Numbered from the stretch's first letter, positions 34,001 through 47,058 are shown. The stretch: DNA of 64,000 nt from Rotaria sordida (GCA_905250125.1 CAJNOL010000320.1:62001-126000); one strand, 5' to 3'. A program made the numbers and translations. The notes: generated by a model not told the origin, from the letters alone.

Positions 34001-37000
34001 CTAAGACAGTCTCAGAACTCAGCGGCGACGGCTGAAAGTTTTTGGCGTTTTTCCTATATTTTCCTAGTTCTGTCAAATATTGAAATGAATCAGGGGGCAA
34101 ATGATGGTAGAGAATGTGATGATAAGAAACCAGACAATAACATTCCTGAAAAATGATCAATCTACGATGTATTTTTATGTGTGGACGGCGGCGTAGTTGG
34201 GTCGCTGGAGTGTTGGCAATTGAAATATATTAAAATTTCTTGAGGCCATCAGTGACGACAGCTCAACCGATTGATTTAACTTCTATCTTTAAAGCATGAC
34301 TTACGTTAATACTTCGTTTTTCTGGATCAACTTCTTCATCATCAAATGAATTAATATCAAAAAGTCTTGATTTAACAAGATCTTCACGTTTAGGACATGG
34401 TGGTGGTTCACTCTAAGATTAAAATTAATTTCTAATAAATATAGAAATTTTTATAAATATTTACATGTGATGGTTGTCTCATTAATTTACTATGTGTTGT
34501 CACGTTTGTATCTGTTAAATTTGTTCCTGTATCTGTATGAATTGTTGAACTAAACATTAAATATTAAATAAATAAAAGAAAATCATCGTATTAATTTACT
34601 TTGTATCACTATCTGATTGAGATTCCGGAATTTCTAAAAAATATGGAAACAATTTTAATAAAATTAATTCATAACAATTAAATACATAAAAAGCTTAATA
34701 TATCGCATGCATATCGTTTTTTTTTGCTTTTTGCAAAAAACATACGGACAACATATTAAAAAAACCAAGGACTTTATTTCCCAACACCATACAATTTCTA
34801 TTATTATTATTACCTACCTGATATATTTTTGTTAGTCGTGTCTATAACGACCCAACTATCCGGATCATTTTGGGCTAAAGGAAAAAATCAGAAAGGCATG
34901 CTAAAACATGAATGAAAATTCATTCTTATTAAAGTCCAAACTTTTTATTTTATTCATAAACAAGCTTTTATTTTCATATTGAAAGTAATAATAATTCTAA
35001 AAACTTACTAGCATAAATTGATTCACTAATACCAATAGATGGATTGAAATGATAACCAGATATTGGAGGATGTGTAGCTGGTGAATCAGGTGCAGATATT
35101 GGTGTCGATGCTGGACTTGTATTATCCCATGCTTAAATTATCAAAAGAAAATTTTCTATAGGAGAAAACTAATAGATGAATCAAATCATTTGTCAGCGAT
35201 TTGACTTCGCAAAATTAGAATACATGTATATCTAGAGATAATGAACTTTCTTAAAGCTAATTTTTATATGTTACATGTATGCTAAGTTACTCTAGATAAG
35301 GATCTTTAGAAGAAGTTTTTTTTTTGGAGTCAGATCTTGCTGAAAATTTCATCATAGATGTAGTTCATGCCGTAGAGTCTCAAGAAACTTATTCAGAAAA
35401 ATAACCCTTGTAACGAATCAAAGTCTAATGAAAGGTATGTATGTTTGGTTTTGCGTGAAATGTTTTAGATACTTACATAGAAATGGATATTTACGTGGCA
35501 ATGGACTGGAACTAGCTAGAAGATTAAATAAAATATTTAAGAAACAAAATAAACAAATAAATATATGTAAAATTTTACCAAGAGCATTTTGAATATCAGT
35601 ATTATCAATTGCTCGTCTCAATTTACCTTCACTAAAGCCACAATTAGGTGGAGCATTTGGTATACACTCTTTGTGACATTTGTATCTTGTAGAAAGAAAT
35701 ATAACAAAAACAAAAAATCAAAGTTTAAAAATTAACAACAAAACACAGCAATCGAATTCAATAAGGAATAAGAATCATGCTAGTCTCTTTTTATATTGGC
35801 TGGTTTTTTTTGTAGTTGCAAGGTGCAGTCTCTAGGCTCTTACTTGCAATGAAGACATGCTTTTCCTCGAAACACTTGTCTCCTACAGACGTCGCAAAAG
35901 GAAAATTTGAAAACACGTGTTCTGTCAAACCTAGAAAAGGAATATAAAAAAACAACGGAATGGTTTTCATTTGAATGTTTTGTTTGTTTTTTAAATTTTT
36001 TGCATTTAGAAGAGCGTATATAAAGCAGAAAAAAATAAAGATATTCGAAAGTCGATGGGAATGAATGATCAAATAATTTGTATATGAAATGAAAATATGA
36101 AGATTCTTACTTGCAAACATTGCATTTGATACCGAGAAAGAAGATCTTTTTTGAGCATACATTACACGTTGATAATTTTATGAAATTACTCCACCTGAGA
36201 ATAAGATAGAGAAAAAAAAAGAAATTGTCGTCGCTATCATATCGTTACAATCACATATGTAGAAACCACCAATACTGAACAACACCCAATTATAATAATA
36301 ATAAAAAACACCGGTGACAACAATAATGATCAAAATGAACACTTCGACCAACAAAGAAACAGATCAGCAAAAGAATTACGAGATTATGTAAGTGTTATGA
36401 GAATGATGAATGCAAAAGCGTGAGTACAAGCAATACATAATAAAGAAAAATAAAAAACATGTAATACGAACTTATGTTGAATTTTATGTGCCATTCGATG
36501 TCTAAGAATAGGTGAAGGAGTATTATGAATGAATGCTTCTGAAAACAAAAAAAATAAAATAATTAATTGAAAACGAAAAAAAAAAATCTTTTATAATTTA
36601 CCTGGTATTTTTGTATCATTTTCAGCATCACTATTTTGTGCTGAACCTAATGGTGAACTTGACATTGTTGGAGAACGAATTGTAGGTGATTTAGGTGTTG
36701 CTGAACCTATAAAAATAAAAAAGAATACATAATATCGTAAAAGAAATATCAAAAAAAAAACAAAAAAATTCAATGTAGTCAATTAATGAATTATGAGCAA
36801 AAGCAAACATATTTAGGTCAACCATATCCGAGCGAGCAAAAACCTATGTAGTACTGCTAACCATCTTTTGAATTAGGTTTAGACCATAATTTTCTTCTTG
36901 CTATCAATGAAGTTTTATTTTCATCATATTCATTGTACTGTTGATAATTATCCAAATTTTGTCGTTTTTTGATAGATAATGGCGATGCTGAATTAATATA

Positions 37001-39733
37001 TGATGGGTTTTTATAGAATTTCATAGCAACCTTACGTATAGCCAATTGATGAGAATGATAACTTATTTCATTCTTAATACTGCGCTCTAATTCTATAGAA
37101 ATAAAATAGAAATCATCGATTTTATGGATATATATATATATAGTTAGTGTTATATGTGATAATCTATTGAAAGAAACATATATATATATACACATATACT
37201 TTCGAAAAAAAAACAGTTGTGTTCTAAATATATTATCATTTAAAAAAAAACAAAATATTCTGAAAGTATTCGAAATTTTATATCATTCTGTATATTTATG
37301 TATGTACTAGTAAAATAAATCAAGTGTAATGATAGTATCCTCATCACTAGATTTCCATGAACTTCAATTTGTCCCTCTAATCAAAATTAGTTTTTAAATC
37401 TTTGATGGTGAACTTATCTTTAGAACAAATAAAGTATTGACAATTACAATACTTGCATCTAAACATGCAATACTATTGACAGTGGCATCTATGTAAGAAT
37501 ACAACAAATATTAAAAAGATCTGATTTCATATACTTCAATTTCACTGCCAATAGACTAAAATTATTCATCGCTATAGAATTATTTTTTTTAACAAAAAAA
37601 ATAAAAAGGTAAATATACACTCTGATAGACCTTGAAATGCTTTATCATCCTATAAATATTTACCTATTGTCTTTGCAACAAATAAATGCAATATAACTGA
37701 AAAACATACAGAATGATAGAGATTTCCATGTTCTATCAGAATATAAAAAATTACTATTTTTTTTTATAGCAACAATTCTATATCCATGAAAACTTCGAAA
37801 AATCCAATTTTGATGACTGTAACTAAATAAACTCCGTAAGAATCTAGTAATGAAAGTGCTTTTATTACACTCGATTCATTTCAATAGTACATAACACATA
37901 TGATTCAAACTGTACAAAAGCCACCAGTAGACTGTTCGATATAATGTGCGCTATATTGATGGTAGTTCGAACAAGCCTGCAACATGGAAAATACCCATGT
38001 CACAAAAACTGAATTACTTTCATCGGTAAACCGCTGATTTTCATTACATTAGTATGAACTAAAACATAGATATGCAAGATCATAGAAAATTCTGAGTACT
38101 ATGACAATCTATTTAAAATATGGATTTCAACTATTTTTTTCCGGGAGTATATAAATCAAAAAATAGATTTTCAATGATAGTATTATAAAGAATATTGATA
38201 TTTTCATGTGTATATTATTTCAGAAATCTTTATCTGATCTTGTGAATAAATATGAAATTGAATATTACGATATTTTTTTGTTTTTGATAGAAGAAGTCTA
38301 GAAAATTTCTACTAGAATTATGTCTAATAATAATAGTACGGAATTGCTATTGTTAAATATAAAGAAGGTTTGAAATAATGTTCTAGTTATTTTTTTATTT
38401 CTTAATACAATTCATAACTTACCAGATGCTAAACGACTTTCTGAATCTGAACCATATGAACTTCGACGAGACGAATTACCCTCATTAGGTAATTGTAGAT
38501 CTATATTACGAGGTTGATTAGTATTACTTAATTTAACAAAAAAACAAAATTTTTTTAGGAAAAAAAACTAAATGAAAACTATCTTACATAGTAAAAATTG
38601 ATGGATCAACTGAACTTTTCTTACTGGGATGTTCACATCTACCTTTTCCATTTACACATAAATGATTTAAACGAGATGGAGGTGGTGTATGAGATGCTAT
38701 ATATATAGAATTTGTTTTTCTTTGAATAAAATGATTATTCGAAAATATTGTTCTACTTACGATTATTCCGTCGTGTATGTGGAGATAATGGTACTGTCAT
38801 TTGATTATGATTATTCATTGTAGTTCCAAAATCAGTTGAAACTGAAGAAGATACAGATGTTGATCTCACTGATTCAGTATTAGGTGAAATTGGAAGAACT
38901 TGAAAAACAAAATCAAGACAAATCAATTTATTAATAATGATTTTTTTCTTACCTGTATCTGACAAACGATGTTGAGGAGCTGTAGTTGTAATTGGTATTT
39001 CTGTATGCCAATAAAAACGTCCATTATCATTTGTACCACCATTAGAAAAATAATCTATGAGAAAAAAAAACAAACAACAATCGGTAAATTTTGAAGAAGA
39101 AATTATAAAGAATAAAATTAAATACCAAGACAATCTTTAAGTGCAGTAAGTGCACTATGAAAATCTTTTCGTTCAGTTTCTGTTGTTCCAGCATCATATA
39201 AAATTTGTTCATATGTTGGTATTTTGTTAGTTAGTAGATCATCAAAAGTAATTCGTTGTACAATATACTATAGAAAATAATAATACGATTGATAAAAAAA
39301 AGGAAATAACTCACTTCAATAGATTTCTTATTGAGATTAATAACAGATAAAAAACGATCTAGTTTAGAATATTCACTGTGAAAACCACCATTTTGTCCAC
39401 TGATTCTTTGCATTTGTAATAACATTAATTGGCGAGCAAAAAATCCAATAACACGACTCTAGATTAGACAAAAAAAACCAGAATTATATAATTAAAATAA
39501 AATAAATCAAATCTTACTTCGTTATTACGCATTAATTCATATTTAAGTGAAAGATCAGACATTGTTTCACTATTAAATATTGTCAATTGATCAATAGCAT
39601 GAGTAAGAGCATCATCAAGATAACGTAAATCTTGTGATACTGTACGACTATATTCTAAAGTCGTTGTAGGAGTGGAAGGTAAAGGTGATACATCATTGGC
39701 ATTTTCATTGCCAGATGTCACATCTGAACTCAT
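31099..39733 (-). CDS. KSR (kinase suppressor of Ras)-like pseudokinase scaffold
   Basis: Scaffold for RAF-MEK-ERK signalling. Exons: 39733-39518, 39458-39315, 39267-39126, 39054-38953, 38898-38761, 38696-38588, 38526-38423, 37092-36862, 36706-36602, 36538-36472, one of 36194-36111 or 35930-35844, then 35685-35579, 35515-35477, 35131-35009, 34874-34818, 34633-34600, 34549-34465, 34412-34305, 33557-33469, 33409-33319, 33252-33204, 33136-33106, 33048-32689, 32634-32505, 31260-31099. All phases fit: 968 or 969 aa. Order: N-terminal CA1/coiled-coil SAM-like part (about 28-166), Ser/Pro-rich region, atypical C1 zinc finger (about 450-505), Ser/Thr-rich linker, kinase-like domain (about 670-940). 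WHGEIAVRIIK has the KSR-specific Arg in place of the ATP-binding Lys. HRD is HMS and DFG is DYG, while APEII and WSFVPDDRPDF are kept, so it is probably catalytically dead. Confidence 0.92.
31430..31530. repeat. imperfect foldback in last KSR intron
   Basis: Words gggccatacccacac and tacgaggatgacgaagag are mirrored in reverse complement by acatgtgggcc and gttatccatgta a few tens of bases on. The surrounding 31261-32504 intron is unusually long (about 1.2 kb) and may hold a decayed transposon. Boundaries are not defined. Confidence 0.35.
33882..34040. repeat. degenerate tandem repeat in KSR intron
   Basis: A phrase like ggcagtggctaagacagtctcagaactcagcggc recurs about four times with divergence (gactacaaaagtctcaggattcggtgg, cccctacaaaagtcttagagttcaacg, gacagtctcagaactcagcgg). 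It is GC-richer than its surroundings and lies within the 33558-34304 intron. Confidence 0.5.
35844..35930 (-). other. KSR alternative C1 exon B (Raf-like finger half)
   Basis: 87-nt exon (29 codons), phase 2 in and out, with good splice signals (ttttctag before, AA|gtaaga after). It encodes the first half of a C1 finger: FKFSFCDVC then GKACLHCK, with C-x2-C pairs. Together with the His ending the preceding exon, the spacing is H-x12-C, as in RAF kinases. The next exon (35685) supplies YKCHKEC and the last Cys. Confidence 0.75.
36111..36194 (-). other. KSR alternative C1 exon A (KSR-like finger half)
   Basis: 84-nt exon (28 codons), phase 2 in and out, flanked by ttattctcag and AA|gtaaga. 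It encodes KWSNFIKLSTCNVCSKKIFF then GIKCNVCK, close to the KSR motif QVCNVCQKSMIFGVKC. It codes for the same half finger as exon B 180 bp downstream, so normal mRNAs should contain one or the other. Confidence 0.75.
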
Positions 39734-42700
39734 TGTTTGTTCTAGATGAAAATGAAAAAATAAGTCACATCAAAACAAACGTAAAACAAAATCAATTGCT
39801 AAAATTTGGACGACAACATGATGATGATGATGAGTAACAAACAAATATCAGATACATAGTAATCAAAAACATGAAAATGATTGAATAATGAAAAGAACTA
39901 ATCAGAATTTTTCTTTAAAATGCAACCATTTATTAGCGAACTCTATTCACTAAATATACATGTCAAAAAATATATGACATTTGGATTTTAACTATTAAAA
40001 TCTCAACTTGCATTTTTTTTCTTTCGAAAATCTTTATACATAATTATATCAATAACACTAAGAGTGTCGAGAGAATTTAATTTTTGAAAATTGTTCAAAT
40101 AGATTTTACAAATCGATACTTCAGATCAGAGTCGATCTGCCAATGTTGAAAAATTTTCGTTCTTTCAATTAGTCTTTTGAGTCATCAATCTTGGCAACCT
40201 TGAGACATCCCTGACCTCAATTAGATCATCTGATCTGTGTATTTTTTTTTGTCGTTAACATCAAGATTATATCTATAGCTAGCAAACAGATACAATGGAA
40301 TTAATTTCAAGAATGACATTTAAAAATTATGAATTAGAGAAAGATTTTAGAATAAATATTCAATACACTTAGATGTAATCTGGAGATATCATCAACACAT
40401 TTTATCATTACTTGCCTGTCATCTATTTTCAATTGCAATTAATCTAGCTGAGGTCGAATAGTCTTTTTTTGTTCTACTTCAGAATTACTGAACATTGTTC
40501 CACTTTTCTTTTTTTTATCCTAAAATTGTAAACTATATATTTGTCTGTTAGATCCATTCAAAATGTCCTTTAACAAAAAAAAAAACAGGTTTTTTTCTTC
40601 TATATATCATCAATATGCAATTCATAAATGTTTAATCTACATTAAAATTTTTGCATTGTAAATTCCCACTGACACACGTAAGAATAAAGCACTTCTGTTT
40701 AATGAAGAGTTTTGAATGTCTATATTAAAGAACTTTTATTATATTCATATTAAAATGATTTTACTGGCTTGTTGAATTTTCTTTCAAGATTAAGACTTTA
40801 TTCTATTTTTATCATAATATTGACATGAAAAAAATAGACAGACCAAAGAAATAAAAGGAGAAACTGTTTGGACGTTTACTTCAAATTGTTCAAAACAAAT
40901 GATATATGTTATATGTTTAATTTACTTAGCTAGTATATGATTTTTCGGACAAGACTTTTTGATATTAATGAATGATGCTCAATATGGAAAGCACTAAACA
41001 ATGGTGAATGACTATCAATTTTCATTTCAGCAATCTGCAGCTTAGAAGTAATAAGCTTTTTGTATGAAAGAAATCATTGCAGACAATATCTAAATCGAAT
41101 CAATAAGAGGATGTTGCATAAGTTCTAAGCTCCCACGAAAATTGATTCGTATACATACACGAAATGCGATATCTAACTGAATGCATATATATGATGTTTG
41201 AGTATTCTCTTGTAAGAATAGAATATGCTCAATTCTTCGAAATCAACTGATGAAAATTTTTTTTTCAAAATAAACATTTATTTGAAACTTGTCATGAGTC
41301 ATTAATCAGTCAAACAATATCCTGAACAAACAGTTCAAATTGAACTTAAAGTGTAGGAACACATCCTGTGTTTAATGAAAAAATTTCATTTTGCAAACAG
41401 TTTTTATATCTTTCCTTTATTTTAAACTGCTTATTGATTGATCATTTAAACCGTAGCTTATGAATAAATTATCTATCGAAAATATTTGAAGAAAAAAAAT
41501 ACGAGGATAGAATTAAAAACTAGATAAAACAAAGAATGGAAATAAATAACTTTCGATGATTGTGAAAGAATAATTGAAAAAAATTTTTTGAAAGACTTGG
41601 CGGAGTAATAATAAGTAATCGAAAACAATTATATGATAGTTAAACCGGCATTTTCTTTGTATAATCAACTGATTATTTGAATATATAGTATTTTATTAAA
41701 AAAAAAATCTTGTTGATCGATTTTGAAAAATTGAACATATTGCTATTCTTACAAGCGAAGACACCATTTAATATTTGAAACATCGACACACGTACTCAAA
41801 CATCATATAGATATATTCATTTAGACATCACATTCTCTATTTGCATATTAATTAATTTCCGTTGAGATTTAGAACTTACGAAATACCTATTATTATTCAG
41901 TAGTGACTTACTATAATAACTACTTACTAAGACACTCTGGTGAAGATGTTTGAAAAAATGTGTTGTTGTTTTTTTTTATAGTTCTCATTGATCAACAAGT
42001 ATTTATATATAAATAATTTGTTTTTGTTTGATATTCAGGAAATTGCATATTCATACTAAAAGTGTTCATAGTTCGTAATCTTTGATCTAAAAGCTAAAAG
42101 AAGCTATTTCGTACTTCCTAACTCTCGCATCATATTTATTTGTATTTTTCTTTGCATAGTTCATAATTTTATTTGAGAATTAATTGAGTAGCTGATGTTT
42201 TAGTGATGAATGTCAATGACTCTTTCAATTGTAAGTTAATATATAATAGAGTCAGTATAATATTTGTCGTACTTTTTTTTCTATAAATACTTGCTGTTAA
42301 ATATTTTTTCTTGTCAATATTACAAATCCATTATGATAAGAAAAAAACAAAAGAAGAAAACAAAACAATATTGTTCCATTTAATAGTCTTATATAGAGAA
42401 GGATAGACTTGAAATAATTTCATCAACATTTTATTAATATACAAAATGTATGCCAATATAAAAGAATTTCACTTGAATAAGCTTTAAAACTTGTTGTTTT
42501 TTAAATTGATAAATTATATTATTATATAAAAGTGGTGAAATAACAACACATTGCTACTATCTTTTCAAACATGACATGACACATGATAAGTCTGTTACAT
42601 TACGAAATGGGATGATAGCAGAAAATATTCAACCATGATTTAATAAACGACAAGCATTAAAAATTTATTTGTCTTGTTTCAACGCGTTCGATATTGTTTA

Positions 42701-44038
42701 TTAGCTTGACATATGAATAAGGTATTGAACCTGACATTATATAAATCAAACAAAAAAAAAGAAATTAATCATTAATATATGAATTCATTATCGATTATCA
42801 ATAATACAGCAGAGTCAGTTTGCACAATAGAAAAGAATTATTATCATCGTGATTTGATTGTCAACAACTTCTCATTCTGTATCCAGGGTTCCCGATTAGA
42901 CGGAATAACCAGACAATGTCGTTGTGAAATGAATAGAGTTGAGTAAGGGACGGCTTAGTACCAGGTCATCTGTTGTTGGAGAGAACGATTACAATCGATT
43001 TCATTCTTTCGGTCACCGCTTCTAGCACTCCAGAAATAAAGGTACTTTCGGGCGAATTTTTCACCCGTCCAACCGCTAAAAATATCGACAACCTTGTTCT
43101 GTATCTTTCTTGATCATCAACTAATCAAGGTGAATTTTAGGATAAGAATATATAGAAAAAATAGTATGGAAAAACGAATGATATATATGTTTCAAGATTT
43201 TCGAAAAATTTTTGAAGTAAAAAATGTGAAAAAACCCTGTTCGGACAGTATTACATCATTGTTCTTTTTCTAATGTTTCTACTCTTCAATTTAACAATCA
43301 TACCAATTTGTTCAGATTTAAATTCTGCACTCAACGGGATGAGAATAAACATGTCATAGACCAAGTCTCGCTTTTGAACACATCGTTTTCGAGAATACAT
43401 CCCAAAATACCACTAGGTATCGGTTCAAAGCCTATTTCTTCTGAGTGACAATAGCAGAAACTTTGAAAATAATGTGGAAGTAGAAAGCACGAAATTCTCT
43501 ATCTATTGATACTAAATACTTTATTTTTAACATTGCTTCTGGTGAACAAAGTCTTACTAGATGCCTGCAGATAATCTGAAATCGCAGGAAGACGATTGAG
43601 TAAATGTTCATCTTTTAAATTTAGTACTAACAAAAAAACAGAGACAATTGTTTTGTAGTGCATGAAATTCTTTATGGAGTCTCTAATGTGTTGGCAAGTA
43701 TCCTATAAAGAAGAAAATATTTTGTTTCGTTTATTATGCACCATCCGTTACACACAAAAACTATCTTCGTCAATAGTTTTAATAGTAATGTTCTTTCTAA
43801 TAGTTGCATAGGTTTTTGTCTATTGTAAGTGTGAGCGCTCTTCTTCTTCTCTTCACACACACCTTTCACTATTGGCGAAGGGAAAAAAACGGATCCATTT
43901 AATACTTTATTGCTTCACCTACAAAAAATTGACCATGCACCGCTCATGATTGTCTGCGAAAATGTTGTAAGTATGATATCCGAAAAAGTATACTATATCA
44001 GTATTTTATGATAATTATTGAAAATTTAAGATAAGATA
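39734..44038. other. 4.3 kb gene-poor region 5' of KSR
   Basis: AT-rich sequence without a supportable exon on either strand. It begins with the presumed KSR promoter, including a (atg)n-like run at about 39822-39833. A GC-richer patch near 42885-43075 is not coding in any frame I could extend. The small open frame at 43672-43869 has no supporting feature. Confidence 0.4.
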
Positions 44039-44615
44039 CAGGGTAAGTTTTAAATATCTTTACGATAAAAAAATTGAATATCTCCTCCTTTGGTTGGACC
44101 TATAGGGCTGTTTTCTTTTATGGCTGATAGAGGAGTCTTTGAAGTTTTTTTCCGTACAAACAACATTTACAAATATTGCTTTAAAGTAGCATCAGTGAGC
44201 TCAAAAATGAGATTTTATGTTTGGGATGTTGATGTTGGTTCAAAGAGATCCCTGTATACTACATTGATTCTTTGACAGATTTATATGATTGAGTATTTCG
44301 TTCTGCAATGTACGGATGCTACAGAACTGAGAAAAACTAAATCCACATTGCAGAACGAAATACCCAATCATATAAATCTGTCAGAGGACCAATGTAGCAT
44401 ACACGGATCTCTCTGGACCAACATCAACATCCTAAACATAAAATTTCATTTTTGAGCTCACTGATGCTACTTCAAAGCAATATTTGTAAATGTTGTTTGT
44501 ACGGAAAAAAACTTCAAAGACTCCTCTATCAGCCATAAAAAAACAGCTCTATAGGTCCAACCAAAGGAGGAGATATTCAATTTTTTTATCGTAAAGATAT
44601 TTAAAACTCACCCTG
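44039..44615. mobile_element. 577-bp foldback element with TA target duplication (mariner-type MITE)
   Basis: An almost full-length palindrome. It starts CAGGGTAAGTTTTAAATATC and ends with the reverse complement of CAGGGTGAGTTTTAAATATC, flanked by TA on both sides. Arms of about 270 bp share many blocks (ctcctcctttggttggacc, tacaaacaacatttacaaat, gagctcaaaaatgagatttt and partners). The loop near 44312-44350 is short. The open frame at 44090-44275 is inside an arm and is not a gene. TA duplication and terminal repeat suggest Tc1/mariner mobilisation. Confidence 0.8.
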
Positions 44616-44810
44616 TATAATAAACTACTTGTTTAGTAAACAAACACTTAAAATTGCTGTCCATATATTGAGCTAAATTTCATACATGAATATTCTACAG
44701 TATCTATTAAATGAATTTTGAAATATCTGATTTTTCTTTACAAATTTGCAAACAAAATTTTATTTTTACATCGACAATTTTATTCCATCGAAGGGTTAAA
44801 AATGTGAACT

Positions 44811-45031
44811 AAACCCCCCGACACATTAGAAGACCCCCCACCCCTATAGTAGAGATGACCCTCTCTTGAATCAACAACCCAAAGGATAGATTAGAGGACC
44901 TGCTCACCTGCTTCTAAGGGGATCGTCAGAGGAGATGGGTGGGTCTTCTCATCTATCCTTCACTTCGTTGATTCAAGGGAGGGTCATCTCTGCCACAGGG
45001 GTGGGGGGTCTTCTAATGTGTCGGGGGGTTT
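44811..45031. repeat. 221-bp G/C-rich palindrome
   Basis: Left arm aaaccccccgacacattagaag... and right arm ...cttctaatgtgtcggggggttt are reverse complements. Inner blocks agatgaccctc/gagggtcatct and ttgaatcaac/gttgattcaa extend the pairing almost to the centre. It is strikingly GC-rich for this window. No ORF; no clear target duplication. Confidence 0.75.
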
Positions 45032-46428
45032 ATCTACAACAGAAAATTTCCAGGGAAAAGCACAGAACGCAAGAATAATTTATTAGGAGGAAAATCTCTC
45101 TCTATTCCCTATAATCATATTATCGAAACACATTTTGTCAACAGAATGTGCAATAGAAATTTCTCGATAATAACAATTATTGAAAGTCAATTTAAGTTTT
45201 TTTTGTTCGCATGACCTTTAAAAAAAATATTCTCATCATATTATTGAAAGACAACTCTTCAATACTATATAATGCATAGTGTATCATGTGGCACGTAAAA
45301 ATAACTATCATGAAATTAAATAATCTAGATGAAAGTATGCAGAAAATTATATGATATGATGCTTCTTCCTTCCTTTCAGGACAAAAATAGTGTCTAATAA
45401 GTTATGATTCCTGTCGGTAATATTCTTTTTTTTCTTTCTCCTATATGTGTCTTCAATAAAAATTGGTTGATATTTACACATTGTAGATAATAGACATCGA
45501 GGTCTAGTCAACATTAGACCTTGAGCTTGCTACCTCCTATAGCCATAGCGATATAAATAATGTAGAATGTATTAGAAATTTGTTAAGTTATTTTTAGAAA
45601 TCAGTCTGTTTGTTTGATAAGTAATGTTAAATAAAAAAAATATGATTTGAAGAAGATTTATAAATCGAATTCCTATAAATAAAATAAGAAAAAAAAAGGT
45701 ACGTCAATATTTGTATAACAGCTTTCCATGTTGATCTATCATTTGCTTTAATCAACATAATAATTTTTTTTTCATCATTTACACGTAGTTTCTTGCAGTA
45801 ATGGAAAAAAATTTCTTATGGGTTTTACATTACTTGTATCCGTATGGATATAAGAGGTAGAAAACTCTAACGTAAATTAGGTGTTCATACCTATATAGTA
45901 TATATACACTATAAATATCAGTCTATTCCATAAGAAAAACATGTAGGAAAAGATATTATTTCAACGAATCAACACTCATTCGACATTTTTCATCCGAGTA
46001 CAACATTCATCTTGCCTCACACAAATAATTCCGTAGAAATAATATTTTTATTTGTTCCATTGATGATTTCAAAATACTTGTTAACTATGATCAAATGGAC
46101 TTTTTCAAATAAAATTTATTTCTTATTTTAATTGTTTTGTAAAAATTGTTTATGGAAAGCTTAATTTAAAATTAAATATTGGTCAATAAATCAGTAATTA
46201 AATATGAAGGATATACAATATAAAAGCAAACATTAAAAATATTACTCTGCATAGCTACAGAAAACAAAAAAATTCTTTTCAATAAGACTGGCATATTAGG
46301 TGTTTTTTGTTGATGACAATATTGAAATATTCGTATAGAAGAACTAATTTTTTAAAAAATTTCAATGAAACAAACAAACAAACAAACAGTCACTGATTAG
46401 ATATAGCCATATTTGATCAGCATTTGGT
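45032..46428. other. intergenic region between hairpin elements
   Basis: AT-rich, no exon recognised. A small inverted repeat (aggtctagtcaacattagacct) lies near 45500-45524. Confidence 0.4.
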
Positions 46429-47013
46429 ATAGAGGGTGTCCAATAAGTCATGAAACAGACACATTAAAAATTGAACATCTCCATTATAGCTCGACCGAAC
46501 GGGCTCATTTTTTTTTTACCAAGGATAGAAGCATGTTCATACTTCAAATTCATATGGACAAGATCAGTGAGAACCTTTGTTAAATAACACTATTGACCTC
46601 AACAAGAAAATTTTACTTGTTCACAGGAAGGAAAAAAAACGATAGATAGGATGGTGTAAAAATTCATTTTATCAGAAAAGAAAATGAAATATCTCCATTA
46701 CGGCTCGAGTAAACGAGTTGATTTTCTTACCAAAGATAGAGGCATGTTCACACTCCAAAATCCGTATGGGCGCGATTAATGAGAACCTATCGTGAGTATA
46801 TTGTTATCTTTTCCCATCTGTGAACAAGTAAAATATTCTTGTTGAGGTCAATAGTGGTATTTAACAAAGGTTCTCACTGATCTTGTCCATATGAATTTGG
46901 AGTGTGAACATGCTTATATTCTTGGTAAAAAAATGAACCCGTTTGGTCGAGCTATAATGAAGATATTCAATTTTTAGTGTGTCTATTTCATGACTTACTG
47001 GACATCCTATATA
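46429..47013. mobile_element. 585-bp foldback element, mariner-like ends, three internal motif copies
   Basis: The left end TATAGAGGGTGTCCAATAAG and the reverse complement of the right end TATATAGGATGTCCAGTAAG pair, followed by arms sharing gacctcaacaagaa, aacctttgttaaata and tcatatggacaagatcagtg. A third, direct copy of part of the arm (ctccattacggctcgag...atagaggcatgttcacactc, about 46693-46790) lies in the middle. No transposase. Its end abuts the 3' flank of the kinase gene ending at 47059. Confidence 0.75.
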
Positions 47014-47058
47014 CAAATTGAATTAAAAAAAGAAAAGAAACATTGTTTTTATTCATGA

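Noticed and set aside
36862..36870. Stop codon right after SKDG as the end of a separate upstream gene
   Set aside because: Splicing at GAT G|gttagc keeps frame into the next Ser/Pro-rich exon and on to the C1 and kinase exons, making one KSR gene as in other animals. The donor is weaker than average, so some read-through into a short isoform is possible.
44090..44275. 61-codon frame
   Set aside because: Lies inside one arm of the 577-bp palindrome.
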